Shown: positions 12,762 to 21,137 of the stretch, in pieces | Numbering within the stretch: position 1 is the first letter of the stretch | Layout of the letters: every line of letters begins with the position of its first letter | Origin: a virus | Strand: one strand, 5' to 3' | Virus record (IMG/VR): IMGVR_UViG_3300044720_000024 | Coordinates: 1 to 21,298 of that record | DNA length: 21,298 bases | The notes under the pieces: model-generated | What the model was told of the DNA's origin: nothing | Seen by the model: the letters and a program-made list of their open reading frames with translations, nothing else | The model's database searches: none | Translations under genes and position numbers: made by a program

Positions 12762-14798
12762 TTACTGCGGTGGTAGGGCCAGATCGGGCGGAGGTGCGTC
12801 GCCGCCAGGAGGTGCGGCCATCTCCGGCGGCATGCCGGGCGGCATCGGTGGAGGCGACGGCAAAGCGTTCGGTCCGCCCATCGAGCCGGGCGGTTGGCCG
12901 GCCTGTGCGGCGGCCGCGAGAGCGGGATGCACGCTGGCCTTGGCCTGCTGCAGAGCGGCCTCTTCGGCGGCCTTGGTCTCGTGCGCCTGGACGTGATCGT
13001 CGACGATGTTGCGGACGGCCTGCGGGAGCGACTCGTAGCGCTCGCTCATGCGGAAGCGGTTGTGCTCCTCGATGTGCAGGGCATGATCGTCGAAGTCGGC
13101 GGGGATGCAGACGATGCCGATGGCGAGCTCGTGGTTCTCACGTCGCGCCTTTTCGACTGCGGGACTCACGCCGGCGAGAAGATCGTCGGTGCCGGGGAGA
13201 TCGGCGATCGTGGCAAAGACCCGCATCGGCAGGTCGGGGAACTCTTGCTTGAGCTGCAGCGCGAACTGCAACGAAGCGTCGCGACTGCGCGGCTGCACGG
13301 CCTCGAGCGGCACCTCGGCCTCGGTCTGATCCGACAGGTCGCTGCCGGTCCACTTGACCTCCTCGGGGCGTTGACCGTTGGTCTGCACGCGCGCCTTGCG
13401 GGTGTTCTTGACCTTGGCGGCGTAGGTCTGCAGCACGAGCGTGGCGAAGCGACCGAAGCCCTCCGCCATCTCCTTCGCCATGCGGCCGAGAGGCGTGTCG
13501 TCCTGGGCGGAGAGCAGCTGCAGTGCAACGCCGGCGTGGACGCCCGACGGCGCTTCGCCGCGGCTGATGTCGTGGACGCCCAACATGTCGTCGATCTCGG
13601 CCTCGAGGCGGCCGACGAGGTTCTCGAGGTAGCTGGGCAGGTTCGGCGGCGACTGGTAGCCGGGCGGCGGGATGCCGGGAGCGGCGTGATACGGCACGAC
13701 CTCGCCGGGCTCGTCCGACAGCGAGTCGATGATGTCGAGGCTGCCCTCGGGGACGAAGAGCCGGGCGTTGCCGGCCTTCTTGGAGTGCTCGACGATCGAG
13801 GAGTAGACGTGGTTGAGCGCGACCTGCGGACTGACCGCCTTGCTGAGCACCGTGTCGCCGGTCCACGAACCGAGGATGCGGGTCTCGCGCATGGCGACGA
13901 CGTTGAGCCGGTCCTTGAACGGGAACGGCCACGCACCGCGCTGAACGACGCGGCCGTCGACGACGACGGCGACCTGGCCGGCCTTGTTGTTGCGGTTCGG
14001 CCGCTCGTAGTAGGTGAGCACCAACGTGAGCGACATCGGCGAGTCACTGCGATCCGAACGCAGCAGCTTGAACTGCAGCGGTGAGAGCGCAGCCGAGGCG
14101 TCGGGCTTCGGCACCTTCGGCAGGCGATAGGTCTCCTGCACGACCTCGGGCGGAAGGGCCACCGACTTGATCCACCACTGGGCCCGCTCGATGTCGCGGG
14201 TGCCGGGCTGCGTCGTCGCCTCGTTGACGGCGAGAGCCGTCGCGCAGACGTCGCCGGTGCCGTAGTCGCGGCCGTTGACGGTCTGTCCGAGCGGTTGGCC
14301 GGCCGCCGCGTCCCAGTCGAGGCACAGCAGGCCGGTGCCGCCCTGCCACATCGCCCAGCCGGCCTCCTCGCGCAGGCCCTCCCAGTTCTGATCCCGGGCG
14401 CAGTGAGCGAGAACCGCTTGAGCCTTCCGGGCCCCGCGGTTCGCATCGTCGTCACTGCTCGTCGCCGGCACTTGGAACACGAGCTGGCGGCGGAGCAGCT
14501 TGGCGATGATGGTGCGGCTGCACGGCAGGAGCCGGTCGATCGTGATGCGAAGCCGACCGTCGGGGTCCGGCGATGCTGTCTGCGGGCGGCGTTGCTGATC
14601 GTTCCAGACGATCCACTGCTCGCCGCCCAGGAAGCTGCGGTTGATCCAGAGGTTGCGGGTCTCGGTGCGAGTGGCCTTGGTGCCCTTGTCGTAGAGCTCC
14701 TTGACCTTGCCCGCGCTGATCTGGCTCGTGAGCTCGGAAGTCGTCGGTGTCTCGCTGCCCTGGCCGATGAACTCGGCCGCGGTCATCGGCTTGGCCAT
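12762..14798 (-). CDS. Portal protein, 678 aa
   Basis: The length and layout fit a large podovirus-type portal. There is a helical N-terminus (about 20-50), then NLWINRSFLGGEQWIVWND with the aromatic G-x-Q-W element, then RLRITIDRLLPCSRTIIAKL, where many portals have the N/D-R-hydrophobic stretch. The middle holds wing/stem-type sequence (TRILGSWTGDTVLSKAVSPQ, QVALNHVYSSIVEHSKKAGN), and the probable tunnel/stem helix region is around LEAEIDDMLGVHDISRGEAP. The C-terminal 45 residues are Pro/Gly/Met-rich (PPPMPPGMPPEMAAPPGG), probably disordered. It would form the dodecameric vertex that binds the terminase and adaptor. It starts 3 bp after the membrane-protein stop; a second ATG four codons on is a possible start. 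Confidence 0.88.
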   Translation of the reverse strand: MAKPMTAAEFIGQGSETPTTSELTSQISAGKVKELYDKGTKATRTETRNLWINRSFLGGEQWIVWNDQQRRPQTASPDPDGRLRITIDRLLPCSRTIIAKLLRRQLVFQVPATSSDDDANRGARKAQAVLAHCARDQNWEGLREEAGWAMWQGGTGLLCLDWDAAAGQPLGQTVNGRDYGTGDVCATALAVNEATTQPGTRDIERAQWWIKSVALPPEVVQETYRLPKVPKPDASAALSPLQFKLLRSDRSDSPMSLTLVLTYYERPNRNNKAGQVAVVVDGRVVQRGAWPFPFKDRLNVVAMRETRILGSWTGDTVLSKAVSPQVALNHVYSSIVEHSKKAGNARLFVPEGSLDIIDSLSDEPGEVVPYHAAPGIPPPGYQSPPNLPSYLENLVGRLEAEIDDMLGVHDISRGEAPSGVHAGVALQLLSAQDDTPLGRMAKEMAEGFGRFATLVLQTYAAKVKNTRKARVQTNGQRPEEVKWTGSDLSDQTEAEVPLEAVQPRSRDASLQFALQLKQEFPDLPMRVFATIADLPGTDDLLAGVSPAVEKARRENHELAIGIVCIPADFDDHALHIEEHNRFRMSERYESLPQAVRNIVDDHVQAHETKAAEEAALQQAKASVHPALAAAAQAGQPPGSMGGPNALPSPPPMPPGMPPEMAAPPGGDAPPPDLALPPQ

Positions 14799-14801
14799 CG
14801 A

Positions 14802-15026
14802 CTAGGCCAGACCGACGAGCTGGGTGTCGCCCGCCTCGTCGTCGTCGTCCTTGCGCGGGCGCCGGCGGCGGGGCCGCTGGTCGATCCGCTCGAGGGTGAC
14901 GAGCTCGGCCGCGTCGCGGGCCATTGCCGCGTTGAGCAGTCGCCGCCTCTCGACGGCGACCTGACGCTCACGGATCAGCTGCGTCACCCACGAGGCGACG
15001 AGGAGGGCAGCGAGGACGTAGACCAC
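14802..15026 (-). CDS. Small one-pass membrane protein, 74 aa
   Basis: The GTG start shares one base with the stop of the upstream gene (TAGTG). Residues 2-17 (VYVLAALLVASWVTQL) form one short hydrophobic segment, followed by a basic helix (IRERQVAVERRRLLNAAMAR) and a tail with a strong basic run (RPRRRRPRK) next to an acidic run (DDDDE). A single N-terminal anchor with the charged part in the cytoplasm is predicted. It is too short and too lopsided to call a holin with confidence. Placement beside the portal gene suggests a virion-assembly or membrane-tethering role, but function is unknown. Confidence 0.65.
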   Translation of the reverse strand: MVYVLAALLVASWVTQLIRERQVAVERRRLLNAAMARDAAELVTLERIDQRPRRRRPRKDDDDEAGDTQLVGLA

Positions 15027-15769
15027 TAGGACTTCTTGGCCGCCTTCGTGGCACGCGTGGCCTTCTTGGCCGGTGCCTTGTCCTCGGCCGGCGGCGGCGT
15101 CCCGCCGTCGCGCAGTGCCCGCTTCTCCGGGTCGGCCTGGGGCTCGGGGACCTTCACCTCGACGCCGCGCTCGTCCATCTTGGCCTTGGTGATCTGCGTC
15201 GGCGCGTCGTCGGCGTTCTCACCCTTGGGCGGCCCGCCGTCGGCGAGGCCTTCCGGAGCCCGCTCAACGGTGCCCTGTGCGGGTGCCGCTGCGTGGTCCC
15301 AGTCCTGCGCGGTGTCCTGCACATCGGCCGGCGTCACCGCGTTGTTCTTGTCGTACTCCTCGTTCTTGCCCACTTCGCTCTCCTTGTCGTTGTCGGGTGT
15401 TCCATTGCCCCCAGATGCCCACGACACCGCGGCGCTTCCGGCGCCGTAGTCGTGCCGCCGGATGGCCTCGAAGGCCTCCTCCGCCTCGTGCGCCCGCTTC
15501 TCGAGCGATGCGATCTCGGCGTCCTTGAACGCCACGCTCTCGACGAGCGCCTCGACCTCGCCGTGCGTCAACATCCCGAGCCCTCGTGCCGCCTCGGTGA
15601 TGCAGGACTCGCAAGCGAGCAGGTGCCCCTCGTACTCGATGGTGATGCCGAGGTCGACGACGCGCTCGAGGACACCGCCGTCAACCGTGCGCTGCGCGGC
15701 GCCGCAGACGTAGCAGCAGCCCCCGTTCGCGGTGCCGTCGGGATAGGTGTCGACAACGGTTACGGGCAT
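15026..15769 (-). CDS. Zinc-ribbon / coiled-coil protein with Lys/Ala tail, 247 aa
   Basis: The N-terminus has two Cys pairs, C19-x2-C22 (CCYVCGAAQR) and C53-x2-C56 (ACESCITEA), a probable zinc ribbon. A helix or coiled coil follows at about 70-105 (VESVAFKDAEIASLEKRAHE). From about 110 on the sequence is disordered and acidic, rich in Asp, Glu, Gly and Pro. The last 25 residues are histone-tail-like (KAPAKKATRATKAAKKS) and could bind nucleic acid. I do not recognise a named family, although zinc-ribbon proteins of this kind are familiar near portals in phages of high-GC hosts. The start is ATG with CGGAG about 9 nt upstream, and the gene is coupled to the membrane-protein gene downstream. 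Confidence 0.75.
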   Translation of the reverse strand: MPVTVVDTYPDGTANGGCCYVCGAAQRTVDGGVLERVVDLGITIEYEGHLLACESCITEAARGLGMLTHGEVEALVESVAFKDAEIASLEKRAHEAEEAFEAIRRHDYGAGSAAVSWASGGNGTPDNDKESEVGKNEEYDKNNAVTPADVQDTAQDWDHAAAPAQGTVERAPEGLADGGPPKGENADDAPTQITKAKMDERGVEVKVPEPQADPEKRALRDGGTPPPAEDKAPAKKATRATKAAKKS

Positions 15770-15821
15770 GGTGTTCGGCTCCGATCAGTGGCCGCGGCGG
15801 TACTAGCCGGCGGGTCGTGGT

Positions 15822-17594
15822 TCAGGTGATGGCGTTGTAGACCGGGATGAAGCCGGCCGACGCCCCGGTGTCGTCGAAGATCTGCATCTTCTTCACGACC
15901 GAACCGGGCGTCGTCGCTGCCGTCAGCACGCCGGCGCCCACGCCGATGCCCGAAGTGACGATGAGCTTTTCGCCGATGATCCGGGAGACCCCTTCGGCGA
16001 TGTCGTTAAGCAACCGCTTGCTGCCGCTGCCCACGTCGTTGATCGACGCCGTCGCAGCGTTGATCAAGACGTTCATTCCGTAGGTGTTGTTGCCGCCAGT
16101 GACGTGCATGCAGTAGCGCCACCCCGAGCTCACGTAGTTGCCGATCGCCACCGATCGGTTGCCCGACAAGAGAATGCCGTCGTGCGTGTTGGCGGCGATG
16201 GCGCTGCCGGTCAACAGCACGTTGTGTGAGATGACGCTGTTCCCGCCGTTGTCCCGGATGCCACCCCGCTTGCAGTTGCGGATGACGTTGCCGGTTATCG
16301 CGTGGTACGAGGAGATCTCGATGTTGACGAACAGCCCGCCGAGGGTGTCGCCGTTGTTGTTCGCGACGGTGAAGCGGTTGCAGTTCGCCGTGTTCAAGAA
16401 GATGCTCGGCGCTCCACCCCCGTAAGCGGGCCCGTCGTCCTGCAGGAAGAAGTTGTCGTTGATCTGGCCGTCCACGCCGTAGTCGAACTCGATCGACTGA
16501 CTGTTGCGGTAGAAGGCGTTGCCGAGGATTTGGATCTGGTCGGCTTGGATGGTGCCGCCGGCGAGGTCGTCTGGGATGTAGGTGCCGGTGTCGACGGCGG
16601 CGATGGCGATGACGTTCGCCTCGAAGTTGCCGCCCTGGATCAGCACGTCCGAGCAGTGGCGAAGTGAGATCGCGTGGTAGCAGGCGAAGAAACCGCAGTT
16701 GAGGATCTTGCCGCCTGAGGCCAGCGTGGAGGAGTTGCCGAGCACGAGCGCCTTTGAGGTCGACGTGCCGGTGAGGTCCCAATTGAGGTTCGAGAAGGTG
16801 AAGCCACCGTCGAGCTGAGTGACCGCAGCGATGCCATTGGTCGAGCAGCGGATGATCGACCCGCTCGTCGTCGTGTTGGATCGCGTACCGATCCAGTGCT
16901 GGTTCCCCAAAGCGGAGATGACGACCGGGGTGACGATGCGGAACACGAGCTCGGGGAAGCGGACGATGCCGCCGGTGCCCGCGGCAAGAGAGGTGGAGGT
17001 GATGGCAGGGCCGTCGTCGGCAACGCCGTTGCCGAGGGCGCCGTAGTCCTGCGGGTTGAAGCCGAGCGCCTCGTCAGGAGCAATCCACCGACCCGACGTC
17101 GAGCTCCACTCGTACCAGCGGTTGATGTCCTCAGCGACATAGATCTGGCCCGCCGTCCCCGAAGCCGGCCGGACGGCGAAGGCACCGCGCCCCGCGAGCG
17201 CGGTGCCGACGATCTGCTGGATGTATCGAGCATCGCCCTGGACCTGAGTAAGAAACGTTGTCAGCCCAGTGGCGAGAACCGGATTGACCCGAGCGGCCGC
17301 CACCGTCGAGTTCGCGGTCAGCGCGCACAGCCACTGCTTGGGGCCGCCCCTGTCCTCTGGGATCTGTTCCTCGACCTGCCAGTAGCTCCCCTCTGGGAAG
17401 ATGTCGTCAGTCTTTTCGAGCGGAGCCGACCAGGCGCCGGATCCGTTTGAAATGACGCTGACGAGCTGGGCGATCTCGGAGTTGTCCGACTCGCGGAAGC
17501 CGATCCCCGGCCAGAGTCGGATGTTGACGACGACGTCGGCGACCGCTGTGCCGGACGGGTCCTTGATGACGTTGCTGAGGACCGCCGTCGCCAC
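15822..17594 (-). CDS. Tailspike-like protein with pectate-lyase beta-helix, 590 aa
   Basis: Residues 179-198 (FNPQDYGALGNGVADDGPAI) are the classic entry motif of the pectate-lyase-3 / phage tailspike beta-helix (F-x-x-x-DYGA-x-G-(D/N)G-x-x-DD-x-x-A). About 200-500 are parallel-beta-helix repeats with Asn- and Gly-rich turns (GNAFYRNSQSIEFDYG, ISHNVLLTGSAIAANTHDG). The first 100 residues look like an immunoglobulin/carboxypeptidase-regulatory-like sandwich (IKDPSGTAVADVVVNIRLWP), probably the virion anchor. Residues about 120-175 act as a neck. The last 70 residues (IIGEKLIVTSGIGVGAG onward) may be a small C-terminal domain. It probably binds and cleaves a surface or capsular polysaccharide; catalytic residues cannot be picked out by eye. 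The start is GTG, 3 bp after the preceding stop. Confidence 0.9.
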   Translation of the reverse strand: MATAVLSNVIKDPSGTAVADVVVNIRLWPGIGFRESDNSEIAQLVSVISNGSGAWSAPLEKTDDIFPEGSYWQVEEQIPEDRGGPKQWLCALTANSTVAAARVNPVLATGLTTFLTQVQGDARYIQQIVGTALAGRGAFAVRPASGTAGQIYVAEDINRWYEWSSTSGRWIAPDEALGFNPQDYGALGNGVADDGPAITSTSLAAGTGGIVRFPELVFRIVTPVVISALGNQHWIGTRSNTTTSGSIIRCSTNGIAAVTQLDGGFTFSNLNWDLTGTSTSKALVLGNSSTLASGGKILNCGFFACYHAISLRHCSDVLIQGGNFEANVIAIAAVDTGTYIPDDLAGGTIQADQIQILGNAFYRNSQSIEFDYGVDGQINDNFFLQDDGPAYGGGAPSIFLNTANCNRFTVANNNGDTLGGLFVNIEISSYHAITGNVIRNCKRGGIRDNGGNSVISHNVLLTGSAIAANTHDGILLSGNRSVAIGNYVSSGWRYCMHVTGGNNTYGMNVLINAATASINDVGSGSKRLLNDIAEGVSRIIGEKLIVTSGIGVGAGVLTAATTPGSVVKKMQIFDDTGASAGFIPVYNAIT

Positions 17595-17597
17595 GAG

Positions 17598-18038
17598 TTA
17601 GGCCGTCCGAGTGAAGACGAACTCGAGGAGGTACACGTTCTGGTTGCCGTGATTGGTGCCGATGACGTCGACACGCAGCGTGTGCAGGCCGGGACTGGCT
17701 ACGACGATGCCCGCCTGGCTGACCTTGTCGCTGGTGCCGGCTGCGTCATAAGCGTCGATCGTTCCCATGACACTGACGCCATCGAGTTTGACCGTGATCG
17801 TGCCGCCGTTGACCTGCTTCCACAGGTAGGCGTCGAGCGTGTACGTACCGGCCTCGAGGGCGACGAGCCACGACACCGCGTCGCCGACGTTGTTGGGACT
17901 GAGGAGGTACCCGCCCTTGTAGAGCACCGTCGAGAAGCCCGGCGTCCATGCACCGGACACGTTCGTGAACCCGCTGAGGGGGTTGAGGGCGACCTGGCGT
18001 GGTGACACCCCCGGCCTTCCACCAAGTTCGACCGTCAT
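17598..18038 (-). CDS. Carbohydrate-binding-module-like virion protein, 146 aa
   Basis: The start is ATG in a 4-bp ATGA overlap with the upstream stop; longer in-frame readings are Arg/Gly/His-rich shadow sequence. From about residue 50 it reads as a jelly-roll beta-sandwich: AVSWLVALEAGTYTLDAYLW, then TITVKLDGVSVMGTIDAYDA, then GLHTLRVDVIGTNHGNQN, with a final strand VYLLEFVFTRTA. This order (A-G-x-Y-x-L strand, K-L-D-G, LHTLRV) is typical of galactose-binding-like/CBM6-type domains and of phage decoration or fibre accessory domains. Ligand residues cannot be assigned. The tailspike is next downstream, so it may be a tail or head surface protein that binds glycans. Confidence 0.78.
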   Translation of the reverse strand: MTVELGGRPGVSPRQVALNPLSGFTNVSGAWTPGFSTVLYKGGYLLSPNNVGDAVSWLVALEAGTYTLDAYLWKQVNGGTITVKLDGVSVMGTIDAYDAAGTSDKVSQAGIVVASPGLHTLRVDVIGTNHGNQNVYLLEFVFTRTA

Positions 18039-18760
18039 GCGATCTCCACGACCTGGATCACCGCGTCGCTGGCGCCCTCGCGAATGGCGTTGATCGCAAC
18101 GGTGGGACAAAACGGCGCCTGCAGGATGAGCGGCGGGCCGCCGGCGGCGAGCTGTACCCCGAGTGTCGTCGTAGCGGTCACGCCGATGGCGACGCGGGCA
18201 TTCCCGCCGCTGACGACCTGGATGATCGCCGCCTTGCGGTCGACATTCGCAGCGAGGATCGCTTCGGATGCGTTGGTCACCGTGTTGTCGGCGGTGTGTG
18301 TGGCCACGCCGGCGGTGTTCGTCGCCTGCGTGACCTTCCACGATGCCGAGCCGGCGGCGCCCTGGTCGACGGTGCCGACCGTGATCGCTCCGGTCGACAG
18401 CTGCACATCGGGCATCAGCGCACCCGCTGCGCCGCTGATGCCGCGTGCCTTGGCTGTGACCGAGCCCGACACGTAGCCCGAGACCCGGAGCCGGAAATAC
18501 TCGCACCCCAGCACCGGGAACACGTAGATGCCAGCGGCCGTCACCGTCGACGCCCTCGAGCTGTCGGCGACCTTGATGCCCTCGGCGGTCACCCAGTTGG
18601 TGCCGTCGAGGGTGATCTCCGGGGTCAGCGTCGCCGAGAACGTGCCGGTGACCTGGACCACGACGGCGGCGTAGCCGTGCACATCGAGCTGCGTGCCGTT
18701 GCCGGTAGCGGCGGCGGCCGTCTGCAGTGAGTTGAGTGTGTCGTCGAGCATGTCGCGCAT
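18035..18760 (-). CDS. Beta-rich virion surface protein, 241 aa
   Basis: The ATG is preceded by CGGAG with a short spacer, 24 bp after the large-terminase stop. Residues 20-110 match a pattern I know from phage head-fibre or decoration proteins: LDVHGYAAVVVQVTGTFSAT, then ITLDGTNWVTAEGIKVAD, then GIYVFPVLGCEYFRLRVSGY. The middle (about 115-165) is Thr/Ala-rich. The C-terminal segment has ASEAILAANVDRKAAIIQVV, then a strand set ending PTVAINAIREGASDAVIQVV. The latter resembles small beta-barrel domains in which the sequence gives N-x-x-R-K...I-x-N and a final I-x-V-x-E. Low Cys, no signal peptide, no enzymatic site. A head fibre or decoration role fits; no exact family can be claimed. Confidence 0.78.
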   Translation of the reverse strand: MRDMLDDTLNSLQTAAAATGNGTQLDVHGYAAVVVQVTGTFSATLTPEITLDGTNWVTAEGIKVADSSRASTVTAAGIYVFPVLGCEYFRLRVSGYVSGSVTAKARGISGAAGALMPDVQLSTGAITVGTVDQGAAGSASWKVTQATNTAGVATHTADNTVTNASEAILAANVDRKAAIIQVVSGGNARVAIGVTATTTLGVQLAAGGPPLILQAPFCPTVAINAIREGASDAVIQVVEIA

Positions 18761-18784
18761 GGGCGCTCCGATCGTTGAGTGCGG

Positions 18785-20374
18785 CTACGAGCCGATGACG
18801 GCGCCGGACCGCCGGCGCTTGTTGCGGATGCGCTCGGCCAGGTGCGTGTCGATCCGCTCCTGGATGGTCTCGGGCTCGGGCTTACGTTCCTTGGCCGCCT
18901 GCGGAACCGACAGCCGCATCAACAGGTAGCGAAGAGCGTCGGGCGCGTGGTCCTCGGCGTCGGTGTCGACGTCCTCGGGCTTCTTGTCGTCGTGCGGCAG
19001 CGCCGGCAGTGTGCGGATGACGTTTACGCAGGTCTCGAACACGTGGAGCCATGGGCAGGTCTCCCAACCCAGCGCACGGTGAAGGCGACACGCCGGGCCT
19101 TCGGCGAGGTAGCTGTGCACGCGCTGCCAGCCGTTGACGCGGTCGTTGTCGGCCGGCAACAGGTGGCACCCCTCGCCGGCGTAGACCTGGGCGATCGGCG
19201 TGGCATCACCGCGCCGGCCCCACATGGACGGATCGGCGACTCGTACATCGACGCGCTCGCCAGGTAGGCGTGCGACCTTGCCGTCAGTGGTGAGCGCGCC
19301 CTCGGCCGTGAGGATGCGCTTGGCCTGGTCGTGCTCGCCGACTTCGGTGTCGTAGAGCTCCCGGTACAGCCACACTCGACGGTCGCCGTCGATGGCCGCC
19401 CACTCGACGGCCCACGGTGCGGCGAAACCCCAGTCGATGCCGGCGATGCGGCGCCACTGCTTGGGGATCTCGAACGGGCGAACGACGTGGCGCTCGCGGT
19501 TCCACTCGGAGAAGAACTGGCCGGCGAAGGTGTCCCAGTCGCCCTCGAGCATCGCCTTGCGACGATGAGGATCGGGGATCGATTGCAGCCGGGACTTGTA
19601 GCCGGCGTCGACGTGGGGGTTGTCGTCGACCTTGGCGGGGATGAACCGCACGGTGCGGCCCGAGTCGTCGAGGTACGTCTTGAGCCCGCCGTCGGTGGCG
19701 TCGACGTAGCGCTCCTTGACCGAGGCGTGGCCGATCGAGCCGGGGTTGCTCGCCGAACGAATGCCGATGACCGGAACGTTCGAGCCGGAGCGGACCCGCT
19801 CGTCGATGACGATCGACACGGCGGCCGGCAGGATCATCGTGCGCTCATCGATGAGCACCAGCTGGTACTCGCCACCTTGCCGGCGAGTGGCGTCCTGCAC
19901 CGACTCGAGGTAGCGAAAGCGGATCACCGAGCTGTTCGGGAAACGAAGCTCGCGGTCGGTGCCGTTCCACCGGCAGCCGATGTCCTCGGCGTAGTTGATC
20001 CCGATCAGCTCTTTGAAGAACGACTCGGCGAGCTCGTCGTAGGTTCGACGGAAGGCACCGACCCGGAGACCGGCGTGCTTGTCGGCCTTCTTGATCCCCT
20101 CGAGGAGCAGCGCCTTGGTCTTGCCGCCACCGGCGGCGCCGCCGTAGAACACGTCGAACTCGGTGGCCGAGTGGAACAGCTCCTGCGGACACTGGCCGCA
20201 CGGGTCCGGCAACGGCCAGACGCCGCGCTCTCGAGCGTCCTCCCGGACGACGCAGTTGGGCTCGTAACCGAGGATCTCGAACACGTCGCGCTCGGTCGGC
20301 GCCAGGCGCTCGGCGAGCAGTAACAACGGGTCAGGTCGCTGAGATTGAGCGGAGGTTGTTGGCGATGGCACCAC
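18785..20374 (-). CDS. terL: Terminase large subunit, 529 aa
   Basis: The ATPase half has Walker A GGAAGGGKT (78-86), Walker B QLVLIDE (171-177, D176/E177) and a coupling motif SASNPG (208-212). The nuclease half has an RNase-H-like acidic set: D314 in GIDWGF, D381 in VADPSM, and D475/D479 in EDHAPDALRY. The C-terminal 40 residues are basic and helical. It would cut concatemers and drive DNA into the head through the portal. A CxxC (59-62) precedes the ATPase. The GTG start at 20374 overlaps the upstream gene by 44 bp; a nearer TTG at about 20326 is possible, so the first 16 or so residues are uncertain. Motif order and size fit the family fully. Confidence 0.96.
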   Translation of the reverse strand: MVPSPTTSAQSQRPDPLLLLAERLAPTERDVFEILGYEPNCVVREDARERGVWPLPDPCGQCPQELFHSATEFDVFYGGAAGGGKTKALLLEGIKKADKHAGLRVGAFRRTYDELAESFFKELIGINYAEDIGCRWNGTDRELRFPNSSVIRFRYLESVQDATRRQGGEYQLVLIDERTMILPAAVSIVIDERVRSGSNVPVIGIRSASNPGSIGHASVKERYVDATDGGLKTYLDDSGRTVRFIPAKVDDNPHVDAGYKSRLQSIPDPHRRKAMLEGDWDTFAGQFFSEWNRERHVVRPFEIPKQWRRIAGIDWGFAAPWAVEWAAIDGDRRVWLYRELYDTEVGEHDQAKRILTAEGALTTDGKVARLPGERVDVRVADPSMWGRRGDATPIAQVYAGEGCHLLPADNDRVNGWQRVHSYLAEGPACRLHRALGWETCPWLHVFETCVNVIRTLPALPHDDKKPEDVDTDAEDHAPDALRYLLMRLSVPQAAKERKPEPETIQERIDTHLAERIRNKRRRSGAVIGS

Positions 20375-20912
20375 GGATCGCCTCCTCCTGCGCCGGCGTC
20401 AGGCCGGCTACAGCGAGTGCGTCGACGAGCGCATCGAACAGACGGGTGGCCGAGATCTCGGCGAGCTGGACCCGGCGTTCGTCGACACCGGCCTTGAGTG
20501 CGAGCGAGGCGTACTGCGCCAGGCGGGTGCGCTCGTCGTCGTAGAGCTTGATGAACACGTCGGGCGACTTGCCGACGATCGAGTCGTGAACGAGCTCGCC
20601 GTCCTTGAGCGCCTGGACCTTGGCGCGGTAGAAGGCGACGTTGCCGGCCGACTCCCACACGAGCTGCTCGAGCGCATCGGCCGAGTCGATCTCGATCGGC
20701 ACGCCCAACTTGTTGACGAGCTGCTGTGCTTCGGTCAGAGCCAGGTTCCTCTCGGCGTTGCGCTTGGCCTCCGGCTTGGACCCGCCGTGCATCCGACACA
20801 CGCGCTGACCGAGCATCGGCCGGTTACCGCAGGGCTCGTTGTCACGAGTGCGGGAGTGGGCAGCGCAACCGGTATGCACCTGGCCGCAGCGCTCGCACGG
20901 AGACTCACCCAT
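20331..20912 (-). CDS. terS: Probable terminase small subunit with Cys/His cluster, 193 aa
   Basis: The N-terminus is a metal-binding segment: C6-x2-C9, C16-x2-H19, C28 and C39-x2-H42 (CRMHGGSKPEAKRNAER). The VCRMHGG signature followed by a basic helix is common in small terminase-type genes of phages from high-GC Gram-positive hosts. The rest is helical (LALTEAQQLVNKLGVPIEID, ADALEQLVWESAGNVAFYRA, LYDDERTRLAQYASLALKAG), as expected for an oligomeric DNA-recognition subunit, with a C-terminal helix (AQEEAIRGAIANNL). Position immediately upstream of, and overlapping, the large terminase supports the call. Without a search the alternative is a conserved packaging-associated protein of another family. 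Confidence 0.8.
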   Translation of the reverse strand: MGESPCERCGQVHTGCAAHSRTRDNEPCGNRPMLGQRVCRMHGGSKPEAKRNAERNLALTEAQQLVNKLGVPIEIDSADALEQLVWESAGNVAFYRAKVQALKDGELVHDSIVGKSPDVFIKLYDDERTRLAQYASLALKAGVDERRVQLAEISATRLFDALVDALAVAGLTPAQEEAIRGAIANNLRSISAT

Positions 20913-20942
20913 CAGGGCGCACTCATCCGACGATGAGAAGAG

Positions 20943-21137
20943 TTATACACCACGGGCCATCGCAAACGCTGCACACTCGAGTCGGCGGTCATCGGCGCGG
21001 CGCTCACGACGCACGAGGACAGCGGCCGGCGGGAGCGTGGAGTACTTCGCCCGGTAGGCGTTGCAGGCGTCGCAGATCCCGTCACGCCGGCGGGCCCGGC
21101 GAACGTCGCAGTGTCGGCACCACGGTCTCGGCGTCAT
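20943..21137 (-). CDS. Small zinc-finger-like protein, 64 aa
   Basis: The ATG at 21137 overlaps the stop of the upstream gene (ATGA). Two Cys pairs, C7-x2-C10 and C22-x2-C25, lie in a strongly basic segment (VRRARRRDGICDACNAYRAK), suggesting a treble-clef-like or zinc-ribbon DNA-binding peptide. Residues 34-64 are Arg/Ala-rich with no further motif. The gene ends 30 bp before the small terminase start. A role in packaging control or as a small nucleic-acid-binding accessory is possible, but none is shown. The longer in-frame reading to 21296 looks like shadow sequence and collides with the better-supported upstream gene. Confidence 0.65.
   Translation of the reverse strand: MTPRPWCRHCDVRRARRRDGICDACNAYRAKYSTLPPAAVLVRRERRADDRRLECAAFAMARGV

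Noticed and set aside
12894-14084. Long plus-strand open frame (about 396 codons) opposite the portal gene
   Set aside because: It is antisense to a well-supported portal gene; composition is Arg/Leu/Val/Gly-rich without motifs, as expected from codon bias in high-GC DNA. The same applies to other long plus-strand frames at 3449-4480, 6073-7143, 11724-12776 and 19331-20323.
13166-14455. Second minus-strand frame of 429 codons inside the portal gene
   Set aside because: Extremely Arg/Ser/Ala/Thr-rich sequence with no domain; it is the typical alternate-frame shadow of a high-GC gene.
14802-15026. Holin assignment for the 74-aa membrane protein
   Set aside because: Only one short hydrophobic segment, no partner endolysin next to it, and a position beside the portal. 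Membrane protein of unknown role is the safer call.
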